64,000 nucleotides of DNA. It comes from Algiphilus sp965216485 (GTDB lineage Bacteria; Pseudomonadota; Gammaproteobacteria; Nevskiales; Nevskiaceae). Under the pieces are notes generated by a model. The model searched no databases. It saw only the letters and a program-made list of their open reading frames with translations, and was not told the origin of the DNA. A program made the position numbers and the translations under genes. Below, piece by piece: positions 1 to 8,707 of this stretch. The stretch spans positions 3,100,001-3,164,000 of the forward strand of contig NZ_OZ244162.1 in assembly GCF_965216485.1 (NCBI RefSeq), given 5' to 3'. Within the stretch, counting starts at the first letter, position 1, and each line of letters opens with the position of its first letter.

Positions 1-33
1 CGGCGTGCCGATGACCGGCAGCGCGTCGGCCAT
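1..33 (-). CDS. 5' end of a gene running off the window
   Basis: An ATG read leftward starts 12 bases after the stop of the Fe-type alcohol dehydrogenase and stays open to the window edge (MADALPVIGTP). The close spacing on the same strand suggests a second gene of the same operon. Only eleven codons are visible, there is no strong ribosome binding site, and no family can be assigned. Confidence 0.3.
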   Translation of the reverse strand, partial: MADALPVIGTP

Positions 34-45
34 GGTAGAGGCCGC

Positions 46-1293
46 TCAGGCTGCCTGCTGCTGGCCGGCTCCGCTGTTGCTTCCGCTCGGCAGCAATTGC
101 ATCAGGAATTGCTCGCTGGTGGATCGATCCATGTAGCGCGGCACCGCGTAGTACCAGTTCGCCTCGGAGCGGGCGTTGGCCGCAATGACCGGGATGTCCT
201 CGGGCTTGAGCGGCTCGACCTTGTCCGGAATGCCGAATTCCGCATTCATTGCACGAATGTGGGCAATGAACTTGTCGGCCAGCTCCATCTCGGTCTCGCC
301 GCCCTGCTTCAGGCCGGCCACCTCGGCCAGTCGCGCGAGGCGCGCAAAGGCTCTGGGCTTCGAGTACGTCAGCACGTAGGGCAGCAGCATGGCGTTGGCC
401 TTGCCGTGCGGCACGTGATAGCGGGCGCCGAGGTTGTGCGCGAAGGCGTGGACATAGCCGACCCCCGCCTTGGTGAAGGCCAGCCCCGCCTGATACGAGG
501 CGATGGCCATTTCCGAGCGCGATTCGAGATTGCTGCCATCCGCCATCACGCGCGGAAGGTGCGTCATGATGCGCGACACCGCATCCAGCGCCGCCGCGTC
601 GGTTTCCTTGGTGTGGTTGCGCGAGATGTAGGCCTCCACGGCATGCGTGAGCGCATCCATGCCGGTGGCGGCGGTGATGGCCGGCGGCACCCCGGTCATG
701 ACGCTGCCGTCGAGGGCCGCCATCTGCGGCACCAGCCGGAAATCCATGATGGCGAACTTGCGCACCGCCCCGGGATCGGAGACCACTGCCGCCACCGTGA
801 CCTCGGAGCCGGTACCGGCCGTGGTCGGAATCGCGTACAGCGGCGCCGGACTGCGCAGCAGCCGGAACAGCCCCGCCATCCAACGCACGCCGTGCGGATT
901 GCGCACGCGGGCGGCGATGACCTTGGCGGCGTCGATGGAGGAGCCGCCGCCCATGGCCAGTACCGCTTCGCAGCCGCTGTCCTTGTAGCGCGTCACGCCG
1001 GTTTCGATCTGCGCGATGGTCGGGTCCGGCTGCACGCCATCATAGGTTTCCACTGTCACCCCGAGCGCCTGCAGCTTGTCCTGCACCGGCTGTACCAGGC
1101 CGAGATCGACCAGCACGCGATCGGTCACCAGCAACACCCGCTTGGCACCGGTATCGGCAATCGCCTGGCAGAGCTCCATGGCTGCACCGGCGCCGCGGAA
1201 GGTTTCGGGTACGCGGATGGGGATGATCAAGGTGCCCAGCTTGAGCAGGAACTGCAGGCACATGAAGAACAGCGTCTGAATCTGAAAGAGCAC
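46..1293 (-). CDS. iron-containing alcohol dehydrogenase
   Basis: 415-residue protein of the group III (Fe-dependent) alcohol dehydrogenase family, which interconverts alcohols and aldehydes with NAD(P) in the cytoplasm. The nucleotide-binding GGGSSID motif lies near residues 115-121 and PTTAGTGSE near 156-164. The four expected metal ligands are D213, H217, H282 and H296 (AHNLGARYHVPHG region). The chosen start is GTG, because a GAGG sits about six bases upstream, whereas the ATG ten codons later has no ribosome binding site. The substrate cannot be read from the sequence. It probably leads an operon continuing past the left edge. Confidence 0.9.
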   Translation of the reverse strand: MLFQIQTLFFMCLQFLLKLGTLIIPIRVPETFRGAGAAMELCQAIADTGAKRVLLVTDRVLVDLGLVQPVQDKLQALGVTVETYDGVQPDPTIAQIETGVTRYKDSGCEAVLAMGGGSSIDAAKVIAARVRNPHGVRWMAGLFRLLRSPAPLYAIPTTAGTGSEVTVAAVVSDPGAVRKFAIMDFRLVPQMAALDGSVMTGVPPAITAATGMDALTHAVEAYISRNHTKETDAAALDAVSRIMTHLPRVMADGSNLESRSEMAIASYQAGLAFTKAGVGYVHAFAHNLGARYHVPHGKANAMLLPYVLTYSKPRAFARLARLAEVAGLKQGGETEMELADKFIAHIRAMNAEFGIPDKVEPLKPEDIPVIAANARSEANWYYAVPRYMDRSTSEQFLMQLLPSGSNSGAGQQQAA

Positions 1294-1626
1294 GACGGCC
1301 TCATCTGGAATGCATGGAGCGAACAGTGCCGCGCGCCCTCGCCATCTCGCGCCGTGTCACTGCTCCTTGCACAACAATAGCGCAGGTGGGGCCGACGACG
1401 TGCCGTCAGCGCATGCACCAGTCAGCCGTGACGACATGACAGGCGCCAATGGTGCCTGGAGATGGTGGCGCTGACGACTGCAAGAACGCAGGGGTGCCAA
1501 TGACCCAACAAGCGCGGCAACGCCCCGGTGCGCGCTCCCGACCTTGAAGCGCGCCGGCCCCGCTCAACCCACTCCAGGGTGGCAGTCGTCGCACCCGCGC
1601 AGATGGACGCGATCGATCACTGTGGA
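1294..1626. other. 333-base intergenic region, no gene seen
   Basis: This lies upstream of the Fe-type alcohol dehydrogenase and downstream of the small DUF1127-like gene, both on the minus strand. No credible coding region was seen. A 17-base near-palindrome, AGGCGCCAATGGTGCCT (1441-1457, one G-T pair), about 150 bases upstream of the dehydrogenase start could be an operator, but nothing else supports it. Confidence 0.4.
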
Positions 1627-1884
1627 TCAAGGACGCGGCGGCGCCTGCGCTTCGTCGACCCTTTTCGGCATGGCATTGCTGCCGGCGATGTCGTCACGCA
1701 ACTGCGGCTGCGCGCGCAGCAGGCGTTCGGTGCGATGGCGACGCCAGTAGGCGCGTGCGGTGCGCCCGAGCCAGGCGAACAGTTCCATGGGCGGCATGGC
1801 CGGTGCGAGGAACTCCGGCATGGCGACGTTGACAGGCTTGACGGGCTTGGCGCTCCGGCGCGCTGTGGTAGGGGGATGCGACAC
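1627..1884 (-). CDS. small basic DUF1127-like protein
   Basis: Predicted 85-residue basic protein. Its C-terminal part (WLGRTARAYWRRHRTERL followed by LRDDIAGSN) resembles the short Arg-rich DUF1127 helix-turn motif that ends in 'LrDIG'. Similarity is moderate and was judged by eye. I chose the GTG at 1884 because GAGGAGG lies five bases upstream; an upstream in-frame ATG at 1977 would add 31 residues of low-complexity sequence. It is divergent from the LysR gene, with 144 bases between starts. Function is unknown; DUF1127 proteins are often small regulators of RNA or phosphate metabolism in alphaproteobacteria. Confidence 0.5.
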   Translation of the reverse strand: MSHPPTTARRSAKPVKPVNVAMPEFLAPAMPPMELFAWLGRTARAYWRRHRTERLLRAQPQLRDDIAGSNAMPKRVDEAQAPPRP

Positions 1885-2011
1885 GATGACCTCCTCGCCG
1901 GCAGGTAAGTGGATGAGCCTCACGCCCCTCTTCCGTGACGCGATGGGCGACTTGACGCGCAGCATGCGGCGCCGCATCGTTCAGGTCTAGCGAATTATTT
2001 TGCAGGTAACT

Positions 2012-2026
2012 TTAAGAAATTCTTAA
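2012..2026. promoter_or_regulatory. 15-bp perfect palindrome abutting the lysR start
   Basis: TTAAGAAATTCTTAA is a 7+1+7 perfect dyad that contains the T-N11-A pattern of LysR-family binding sites. It ends two bases before the ATG of the LysR gene, where a ribosome binding site would be expected, and no Shine-Dalgarno sequence is otherwise visible. Autorepression is the simplest reading. Confidence 0.6.
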
Positions 2027-2028
2027 CG

Positions 2029-2958
2029 ATGACCTCCGATACAGAGCATCCGACAACCAGCCCATCGAGCACCCTGCCCCTGCTCGACAGTGCCGTGTTG
2101 CGCAGCTTCGTCACCATCGCCGAGACAGGCAGCTTCAGCCGCGCGGCGCGACTGCTGTTCCGCACCCCCGCCGCACTCAGCATGCAGATCAAGCGCCTTG
2201 AGGAGACGCTCGAACGCCCGCTCTTCGTGCGCGAAGCGCGTCAGGTGCGATTGACCCCGGAAGGCGAGGTACTGCTCGGCTACGGTCGGCGCCTGCTACT
2301 GCTCAACGAGGAAGCAGTGACTCAGTTTCTGGCACCCAAGCTCGAAGGTCGCGTGCGTCTCGGCACGCCCGACGACGTCGGCACGCGCATGCTGCCGACG
2401 CTGCTCAGTCAGTTCGCACGCATGCATCCCAGAGTGCAGGTCGATGTGATCGGTGGACGCAGCGCGGATATGCGCTTTCGCATCGATCGCGGAGATCTCG
2501 ACCTGGCCCTCGTCACCCTTGCCGCCGACGAAGCCGAGCGCGAGCGCCCAGACATGCGGGTAGACATCGTCTATACCGAGGCGCTGGTGTGGGTGGGTTG
2601 CGAAGGCGGTATCGCCGCCGAGCGCCGTCCAGTGCCCATTGCGCTTGCCAATCCGGGCTGTCCTTGGCGCGCCACCGCCCTATCCGCGCTGCATCGCAGC
2701 GGAGTGCGCTACCGGGTGGCGTATACCAGTGAGAACACCGCAGGTCAGCAGGCAGCCGCCAGCGCCGACCTGGCCGTCGCACCGCTTCCCGTGAGCAGCG
2801 TGAGCGCGCCGCTGCATGCACTCGGACCGGAGACCGGTTTGCCCGAACTGGACCGCTACCACGTCGCGCTGGTGCGCAAATCCGCTCTGGGCCCGGTCAC
2901 GCAGGCCTTCGCCGACGCCATTGAAGGCGCCTTCGCCGACCTGCAAGCGGGCCGCTAG
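2029..2958 (+). CDS. LysR-family transcriptional regulator
   Basis: 309 residues, the normal length for the family. A winged helix-turn-helix occupies about residues 22-81 (LRSFVTIAETGSFSRAARLL ... SMQIKRLEETLERPLF), followed by a LysR substrate-binding domain (about 105-300). The first 20 residues are a short unstructured extension. The gene is divergent from the small DUF1127-like gene and convergent with gamma-glutamyltransferase, so the target is not obvious. The palindrome directly before the start codon suggests self-control. The effector is unknown. Confidence 0.93.
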   Translation: MTSDTEHPTTSPSSTLPLLDSAVLRSFVTIAETGSFSRAARLLFRTPAALSMQIKRLEETLERPLFVREARQVRLTPEGEVLLGYGRRLLLLNEEAVTQFLAPKLEGRVRLGTPDDVGTRMLPTLLSQFARMHPRVQVDVIGGRSADMRFRIDRGDLDLALVTLAADEAERERPDMRVDIVYTEALVWVGCEGGIAAERRPVPIALANPGCPWRATALSALHRSGVRYRVAYTSENTAGQQAAASADLAVAPLPVSSVSAPLHALGPETGLPELDRYHVALVRKSALGPVTQAFADAIEGAFADLQAGR

Positions 2959-2963
2959 GCGCG

Positions 2964-4652
2964 TCAGTGCGCGCGCAGCACCTTGGCGACGCCATCGCCG
3001 CGCGGATCCGAGGCCGCCTCGACCACACCCCGACGCGTATCCCAGTGGATGGCCTGCATGTCGCCGAAGCCCTCACTGATGCGGCGCACACTGTGCCCGC
3101 GTCGACGCAGTTCCTGCAGCTGCACCTGCGTCAGGGCTTCCTTTTCGAATTGCACCTCGTCGGGCAGATACTGGTGGTGGAAGCGCGGAGCGCCCACAAC
3201 GTCCTGCACATCGAGTCCATTGATGTGCAGCAGCACGGCCAGCACATTCATCGTGATGGCGCGGCTGCCGCCAGGCGTACCCGTGATCAATACGCCGCTC
3301 GGCCCGGTCACGAAGGTGGGGGACATGGTCGACAGCGGGCGCTTGTGCGGCTGGATATGGTTGGCCTTGGTCTGCAGGGAACCAGTGGCAGTGCGCATCA
3401 GTGGCGCATCCTCGAAGTCGGCCATCTGGTTGTTGAGCAGTACCCCGGTGCCGGGCGGCATATAGCCGGAGCCAAACGCGCGGTTGAGCGATAGCGTCGC
3501 CGCGACCCGATTGCCATCAGCATCGATGATGGAGAAGTGCGTGGTGTTGGGGCCACGCTCGACGGCCTGCGTGGCAGCGGCAACATCCAGACTGGCGCTG
3601 TCGCGTGCCCGAGGTCCGATGCTGTTGGCCTGTTCCACCAAGTAGCTGCGCGCGGTCAGACGCGCGGCGGGTACGTCCACGAAGGCAGGGTCGGCCAGGT
3701 GCGAGGCGAGATCGCGATACGACAGCCGCATCGCTTCGATCAGCATGTGGCGTGCCGCGGTCTCGTCGCGCGGCGGCCACTGGCTGGCCTCGAGCATGGT
3801 CAGAATCTGCGCCATGGTGATACCGCCCGCCGCTGGCAGCGGTGCGGTCGTGATGCGGTGCCCCTGGTAGTGAATATGCGCGGCCGCACGCTGTTCGAGG
3901 CGGTAGCCACGCAGATCATCCAGCGTCCAGATGCCGCCGTCCCGGAAGACGCCGGCGCGCAACTGCTGTGCCACGGGACCTTGATAAAAGCCATCGCGGC
4001 CCCGTGCCGCGATGGCCTGCAGGGTACGCGCCAGATCCGCTTGCACCAGCCGCTCACCGGGGGCCGGTACGCGGCCAGCAGGCAGGTACACCGTGCGCGC
4101 GGCGGGCGACAGACGCCGGGCATCTTCGCGAATATGCGCCGACAGAGCGGGACTGACCGGGAATCCCTTGGCAGCCAGGCGAATGGCGGGGGCGAGATTG
4201 TCGCGCAGCGCACGCGTACCGAACTGACGATTCAGATGGTCCAACGCTGCTGGCACGCCCGGAATGGCTGACGACAGCGGCCCCTTCTGTGAAAAATGCG
4301 CGACCGGCGCACCGCGTGCATCGAGGTACATGTCACCCGTGGCAGCACCCGGTGCGGTCTCGCGCGCATCGATGACGAACTCGGCACCGTCCGCGGCACG
4401 ATGCACCAGGAAGAAGCCTCCGCCTCCCAAGCCGGACTCGTGGGGCTCCACCACAGCGAGCGCGGCGGCAGCGGCAACGGCCGCATCAAAGGCATTGCCG
4501 CCGTCGGCGAGAACCTGGATCGCCACCTCGGTGGCCAGCGGGTGGGCGGTTGCCACAGCAGCCGACGGCGGCTTGCCGGCAGCCTGGGTGGCAGCCAGCG
4601 GGAGAGCGGAGACGGCCAGTGCGGCGGTCATCAGGAATGCGTGCTTGATCAT
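2964..4652 (-). CDS. ggt: gamma-glutamyltransferase
   Basis: 562-residue periplasmic Ntn-hydrolase precursor that hydrolyses or transfers the gamma-glutamyl group of glutathione. A signal peptide covers about residues 1-24 (MIKHAFLMTAALAVSALPLA). The family motif ESGLGGGGFF is in the N-terminal half. The autoprocessing nucleophile is T370 in NTTHFS, which would give a large subunit of about 369 and a small one of about 193 residues. A downstream PGGSRAI segment fits the C-terminal active-site region. The start at 4652 was chosen because it gives a clean signal peptide; upstream in-frame codons do not. It ends five bases after the LysR gene, convergently. Confidence 0.93.
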   Translation of the reverse strand: MIKHAFLMTAALAVSALPLAATQAAGKPPSAAVATAHPLATEVAIQVLADGGNAFDAAVAAAAALAVVEPHESGLGGGGFFLVHRAADGAEFVIDARETAPGAATGDMYLDARGAPVAHFSQKGPLSSAIPGVPAALDHLNRQFGTRALRDNLAPAIRLAAKGFPVSPALSAHIREDARRLSPAARTVYLPAGRVPAPGERLVQADLARTLQAIAARGRDGFYQGPVAQQLRAGVFRDGGIWTLDDLRGYRLEQRAAAHIHYQGHRITTAPLPAAGGITMAQILTMLEASQWPPRDETAARHMLIEAMRLSYRDLASHLADPAFVDVPAARLTARSYLVEQANSIGPRARDSASLDVAAATQAVERGPNTTHFSIIDADGNRVAATLSLNRAFGSGYMPPGTGVLLNNQMADFEDAPLMRTATGSLQTKANHIQPHKRPLSTMSPTFVTGPSGVLITGTPGGSRAITMNVLAVLLHINGLDVQDVVGAPRFHHQYLPDEVQFEKEALTQVQLQELRRRGHSVRRISEGFGDMQAIHWDTRRGVVEAASDPRGDGVAKVLRAH

Positions 4653-4872
4653 GACGGGGCGCTCGGCGAGAGGGCGTTGGCTCAGCCTGCGCGCGGCATT
4701 GTCCTGGCGCGTCGAATTCCCGACACACGCGCCTTTCGGCCCGATGGACTGCGCGAGCCCGCGTCCCGACCGTAACCCCTCTGCCGTCTGCCACCACCGC
4801 ATATACAGCGCGCACACAGGGCGGATGCACTGGCATAGTGAGACGGCAGTCACTCAACTGGAGGGAAAGACA

Positions 4873-5352
4873 ATGGCGATTGAAGAAGGACAAAACCTAC
4901 CCAAGGCGACCCTGTTCAAGATGGGTGCCGAAGGTCCGGAGGCGGTCGACACAAGCACACTCTTTGACGGCAAGACGGTTGTACTTTTTGGAGTTCCGGG
5001 CGCCTTCACACCGGGCTGCTCTCAGGCACACCTGCCCGGCTACGTGGTGCAGGCCGATGCGATCAAGGCCAAAGGCGTCGATACCATCGCGTGCATGGCC
5101 GTCAACGATGCCTTCGTGATGGACGCGTGGGGCAAGGCACAGAACGCGGAAGCACTGCTGATGCTGTCCGACGGCAACGCCGAATTCACCAAGGCCCTCG
5201 GCCTCGAAATGGACGCCACCAAGGCCGGTCTCGGTGTGCGCTGCCAGCGCTTTGCGATGATCGTCAAGGACGGCGTGGTGCGCCATCTCGCCATCGAGCC
5301 CAAGGGAGCCGTCACCGTCAGCTCGGCGGAATCGATCCTGGAGCAGCTGTAG
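4873..5352 (+). CDS. peroxiredoxin, Prx5 type
   Basis: 160-residue thiol peroxidase that reduces hydrogen peroxide and alkyl hydroperoxides. The peroxidatic cysteine is C49 in PGAFTPGCS, the Prx5-group signature. Further cysteines are at about 74 and 124, and one may act as resolving cysteine. GGAGGGAAAGACA precedes the ATG and decides the start. It is divergent from gamma-glutamyltransferase, with a 220-base region between starts. Both act in glutathione/thiol metabolism, so shared control is possible but not shown. Confidence 0.93.
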   Translation: MAIEEGQNLPKATLFKMGAEGPEAVDTSTLFDGKTVVLFGVPGAFTPGCSQAHLPGYVVQADAIKAKGVDTIACMAVNDAFVMDAWGKAQNAEALLMLSDGNAEFTKALGLEMDATKAGLGVRCQRFAMIVKDGVVRHLAIEPKGAVTVSSAESILEQL

Positions 5353-5383
5353 GGCGACAGGTTCCTTCGGTTTCCAAGGGAAA

Positions 5384-5410
5384 GCGAGCCGCCACTGCAG
5401 GGCGGCTCGC
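5384..5410. terminator. GC-rich stem-loop after the peroxiredoxin
   Basis: Ten-base perfect stem GCGAGCCGCC / GGCGGCTCGC with a seven-base loop, 32 bases after the peroxiredoxin stop. There is no U-run, so it may only stabilise the mRNA end. Confidence 0.4.
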
Positions 5411-5670
5411 GCATTGGTGCAGCGCAACCAGAACGCTATTGCACCCTGCCGTGGCAGGCGTACTCTAGGGGCACAAGAACAATGATCGCAGACCATGCCC
5501 CGAGATCCACACCGACATGACCGCGGTTTCTTGGTGGCCACACGCCAGCAGCCCAGGACCGCTTTCCTTCTTTCCATCAACCCGCACGCCTTCATGCCGC
5601 GAAACGGTATGGCAGCGCGACGGCGGCACCAGCCTGCCGGCGCGGCAGACAGGGTGGCGAGGCCGGCACC
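5411..5670. other. intergenic, nothing recognised
   Basis: Together with the stem-loop before it, this is the remainder of a 318-base gap between the peroxiredoxin and the zinc-ribbon/SH3 protein. No gene or clear regulatory site was seen; open frames here are short and of unlikely composition. Confidence 0.4.
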
Positions 5671-6342
5671 GTGAAGTGCCCGGAATGTCATTCCCGAAGT
5701 GTCGTGCGCGTCAAGCGGCGCCGCCCCGACAAAGTGCTCGGGTACCTCGTTCCGATCCGCCCCTACCGATGCCAGACCTGTGACACCTATCTGTGGGGCC
5801 TCATCCAATGGCGTCACCAGCCCACGGCATACCTTGGTTTTGCCGCCTTCTGGTGCGGGCTTGCGCTGCTCGTAGGCAGCGTGTCGCTGCAACTACGGCC
5901 CAACACGCCCCTCGCAGCGCCAGCGGATGCCGTCAGCCCCGCAGTATCAGCGTCTGCACCTGCAGACCTCCCGTCATCAGCGTCGTCCTCCGACGTGCAA
6001 TCTGCCAGGCAGATGGGGCAGGAAGGGCGTCTCGCGACCACTGCAAAGGGGACGAGCGAAGACCCGCCCCTTGCGACCAGAGAAGTGGCACCGAAGACCA
6101 CGCTCCCCGACAACGAGCAAGCCTCGCGCTTCTACGCCACAACTGATCGCGCGCATATGCGCGAAGGCGCGGGGCAACGGTTTCGGTCGATCACCATCCT
6201 CGATAGCGATCGCGTGCTGCCGGCGGTGGAACCTGCCTCGGGGGAATGGATTCGGCTTCGCCACTATGACCGTACGGGCTATGTGCACCGTTCGTTGCTG
6301 AAGCCGGTGCCACCGCCCGAAGATACGCAACAGCAGGGCTAG
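5671..6342 (+). CDS. zinc-ribbon, single-TM, SH3b-like protein
   Basis: 223-residue protein with a GTG start. The N-terminal ~40 residues hold a CxxC...CxxC zinc ribbon (C3, C6, C34, C37). One hydrophobic segment follows at about 52-72 (YLGFAAFWCGLALLVGSVSL), then a low-complexity Ala/Ser/Pro linker, then a C-terminal bacterial SH3-like domain (about 150-215: FYATTDRAHMREGAGQRFRS ... YVHRSLL). The predicted topology is a cytoplasmic zinc ribbon and a periplasmic SH3b domain that could bind peptidoglycan. The exact function is unknown, and the domain combination is uncommon to my knowledge. Confidence 0.75.
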   Translation: MKCPECHSRSVVRVKRRRPDKVLGYLVPIRPYRCQTCDTYLWGLIQWRHQPTAYLGFAAFWCGLALLVGSVSLQLRPNTPLAAPADAVSPAVSASAPADLPSSASSSDVQSARQMGQEGRLATTAKGTSEDPPLATREVAPKTTLPDNEQASRFYATTDRAHMREGAGQRFRSITILDSDRVLPAVEPASGEWIRLRHYDRTGYVHRSLLKPVPPPEDTQQQG

Positions 6343-6352
6343 TTCGAGCACG

Positions 6353-6916
6353 TCAGGGGGTGGAACCCGTGTTGGTTTCCACCATGCCCTCCGGGCAGTC
6401 CTGCGCAATTCGCGCAACCAGTTCCTCGAAGCCGCGCAGCCGTTCGTTGATGGTGACGCGCCGCCCGTCGCGCATGTGGATCACCAGGCAGGCAAGCTCC
6501 GCGCCTGGCACCCAGGTGGTGGCGCGATCGTGGGTCATGCTCGCCACGTCGTCGAAGGCGATCTGCTCATAGCCTCGCCAGCTGGCGATCCGCAGCCCGC
6601 GACCGGGATGGTAGTCCACCCACGCCTTGTAGCTGCGCAGTGCCATCAGCGCAAAGGCCAGCGTGAGCAGCGCACCGAGCAGAAGCAGAGGCCAGGTGGA
6701 GAGACCGTGACTTCGAATGGATGCGATGCTGGCAAAGCCGCAGGCAGCCGCCGTCAAGCTTGGCGACAGCGCGCGCGCCGGCGCATGCGTAAAGCGGAGC
6801 ACCCGCTGTCCCCGCCGGTGGCCGGGGCGATAGCGGTCGCTGGCGCGCTCACCCGCCATCAGCAGCCAGCTGAAGGCCGCAAGGGCGAGAAGGATCACGC
6901 TGGGCAGGATATCCAT
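6353..6916 (-). CDS. membrane protein of unknown function
   Basis: About 187 residues starting MDILPSVILLALAAFSWLLM. There is one hydrophobic helix at the N-terminus, two more around residues 70-115 (LTAAACGFASIASI and LLLLGALLTLAFALMAL), then a soluble PH-like C-terminal part. No family was recognised with confidence. The upstream ATG at 6994 was rejected because its extension is hydrophilic and reaches into the divergent promoter region. It is divergent from the EF-hand gene. Confidence 0.65.
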   Translation of the reverse strand: MDILPSVILLALAAFSWLLMAGERASDRYRPGHRRGQRVLRFTHAPARALSPSLTAAACGFASIASIRSHGLSTWPLLLLGALLTLAFALMALRSYKAWVDYHPGRGLRIASWRGYEQIAFDDVASMTHDRATTWVPGAELACLVIHMRDGRRVTINERLRGFEELVARIAQDCPEGMVETNTGSTP

Positions 6917-6973
6917 GAGGCTCTCTTTGGCGTCGATACAGTCATGGTCGGGCCCGGACCTGGCTGAATCGAA

Positions 6974-6986
6974 GATGACAGTCATC
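6974..6986. promoter_or_regulatory. 13-bp perfect palindrome in a divergent promoter region
   Basis: GATGACAGTCATC (6+1+6) lies between the divergent membrane-protein and EF-hand genes, 58 bases upstream of the former's start. It is a possible operator. No regulator gene is adjacent. Confidence 0.35.
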
Positions 6987-7112
6987 AATGGCATCCATTC
7001 AGGGGGAATTCAAGCACGACAGCTTCTAATGACGTCGCGGTAGCCCACAGGCACGCCGTACTCTTCACAGCGCCCACTGATGCGCGCGACCCACAACCAT
7101 ACGGGGATACAC

Positions 7113-7877
7113 ATGATCAAACAGCTTTCCACCGCCTCTGCCGTCGCACTCGCCCTGGCTGCCGGCCCGGCCATGGCCGATGGCCTGCTTGGCATCTCCG
7201 GCGGCGCCGACCTCAAGATCGGTGTCAACGCCGACGCCTCCCTGGGCAAGCAGTTCAAGATGCTCGACAAGGACGGCGATGGTGTCATCACCAAGTCCGA
7301 AGCCGAAGCGAGCGCGGAACTCGCCTCCGACTTCAACGCCATGGATGACGATAACAGTGGCGACCTGACCCAGGGTGAGTTCAGCTCCGGCCTCAAGGCG
7401 CGTGCCGATGCGGCCAAGCAGAGCGCGGGCGACAAGATGCGTTCCACTATGGAAAGTGGCAAGGACATGGCGGGCAGCGCCGCCGCCAAGGCGCAGGCGG
7501 GCATGACGGCCGGCGCCGAAGCGAGCAGCGAAGCCGCACAGAACGCCGCCGCCAAGGCCAAGGCAGGCGCCGACGCGAGTGCGAATGCTGCCGCCTCTGC
7601 CGCCGACAAGACGATGGCGGGAGTCAAGGCCGGAGCTGACGCCACCGCCAAGGCAACGGCCAACCTCAGCAATGAGCTCGCCGGTCAGTTCAAGGCGCTT
7701 GACGCCAATCGCGACGGCCTGATCAGCGAAGCGGAAGCCGAAGGCAATGCGGATATCGCAGCCAACTTCGACGCTGCGGACGAGAACAACGACGGTCTGC
7801 TGACGGGTGCCGAGTTCAAGGTCGCCGCCAAGGCCGAGGCCAAGGGCGGCTTCTTCAGCAATCTGTTCGGCGGCTGA
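7113..7877 (+). CDS. secreted EF-hand protein with Ala-rich helical middle
   Basis: 254 residues with a signal peptide (about 1-22, ending AMA). Two EF-hand loops lie before and two after a long Ala/Lys-rich segment: D52-E63 (DKDGDGVITKSE), D78-E89 (DDDNSGDLTQGE), D198-E209 (DANRDGLISEAE) and D223-E234 (DENNDGLLTGAE). All four keep acidic or Asn ligands at positions 1, 3, 5 and 12. The middle, about 95-185, is Ala/Lys/Gly repeats such as AAAKAKAGADASANAA, resembling LEA-like or lipoprotein-like helices. Periplasmic calcium binding is likely; the role is unknown. A strong terminator follows. Confidence 0.85.
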   Translation: MIKQLSTASAVALALAAGPAMADGLLGISGGADLKIGVNADASLGKQFKMLDKDGDGVITKSEAEASAELASDFNAMDDDNSGDLTQGEFSSGLKARADAAKQSAGDKMRSTMESGKDMAGSAAAKAQAGMTAGAEASSEAAQNAAAKAKAGADASANAAASAADKTMAGVKAGADATAKATANLSNELAGQFKALDANRDGLISEAEAEGNADIAANFDAADENNDGLLTGAEFKVAAKAEAKGGFFSNLFGG

Positions 7878-7901
7878 TCCCAGACTGCACGACAGTATCG
7901 A

Positions 7902-7935
7902 GGGCCTCGCGCCGGGCGGCGCGGGGCCCTTTTTG
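7902..7935 (+). terminator. intrinsic terminator after the EF-hand gene
   Basis: GGGCC-T-CGCGCC pairs with GGCGCG-G-GGCCC around a GGGC loop and is followed by TTTTT. It is 24 bases after the stop codon. Confidence 0.85.
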
Positions 7936-8026
7936 TATGCCCCTCTTGCCGTTGCTGCGCGAGCTCCCGACGCTTGCTACGCTTGCGTATCTCATCGCAC
8001 AGGCATCGGGAAGAGGAGGGCCTCCC

Positions 8027-8707
8027 ATGCACCTACCATCTGCGCGCGTGGCCGACTGCAGCAGCGCGCCACCGAGCGATCCGCGCCACATCTGGTTCTT
8101 CCGGCTGCTGGCGCGCATTACCGAGTTCACACCTACCGTGGTCGCCGTTCCGGTCGCGCGTTGGGTCCTTGGCGTGCGAGGCGTGGCCGGCATGCTGACC
8201 TATCTGCCCACGGCGACGATCGAGCGGCTGTCCCTGGCCCTGCCTGCGTATTTCGTGGCGCGGGTGGCATTGGCACTGGATGCCCCACGACGCGAGTGGA
8301 TTGCCGACAAACTTCCGATTGACGCTCTCGTGGCCAGCGCGCGCGAACTGATCGCCTTGCACGCCTTCGCCGCCACTGCGGCCTTCGCCGCGCTGCTTCC
8401 GCGCCTCACGCTGCGCGAGGTGGTGGTGCAGCTCCACGACACGACCGGCGTGGCGCATATCACGGGCCACCTCAACGTAGACAAGGCCACTGAGGTGTTG
8501 ACCGCCTACACACCGGCGCTCGCAGCGGAGATCCTCGACGAGATGGTGCGTCAAGGCTATCTCGACCTAACCGCGGCCGTCGGACACCGCCTGCCCGCGC
8601 CGGAGCGACAGGCCATCGAAACACACGTCACCGAAGAGACGCGCCACGCCCTCGACGCGGAGCCCGAAGGAAGCGCAATGGCGCGGCAGGATGTGGCAGA
8701 CGTCTAG
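8027..8707 (+). CDS. conserved hypothetical protein
   Basis: About 226 residues starting MHLPSARVADC, preceded by AAGAGGAGGG. Hydrophobic helices at residues 25-95 alternate with Arg-rich segments; no signal peptide is clear. The C-terminal half is soluble (VVQLHDTTGVAHITGHLNVD). I do not recognise the family. The stop codon overlaps the stop of the convergent GGDEF gene in a shared CTAG. Confidence 0.65.
   Translation: MHLPSARVADCSSAPPSDPRHIWFFRLLARITEFTPTVVAVPVARWVLGVRGVAGMLTYLPTATIERLSLALPAYFVARVALALDAPRREWIADKLPIDALVASARELIALHAFAATAAFAALLPRLTLREVVVQLHDTTGVAHITGHLNVDKATEVLTAYTPALAAEILDEMVRQGYLDLTAAVGHRLPAPERQAIETHVTEETRHALDAEPEGSAMARQDVADV

Noticed and set aside
97..1380. Long open frame on the + strand opposite the Fe-type alcohol dehydrogenase
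   Set aside because: It is the antisense shadow of a gene with full catalytic motifs; the translation is His/Arg-rich low complexity without domain features.
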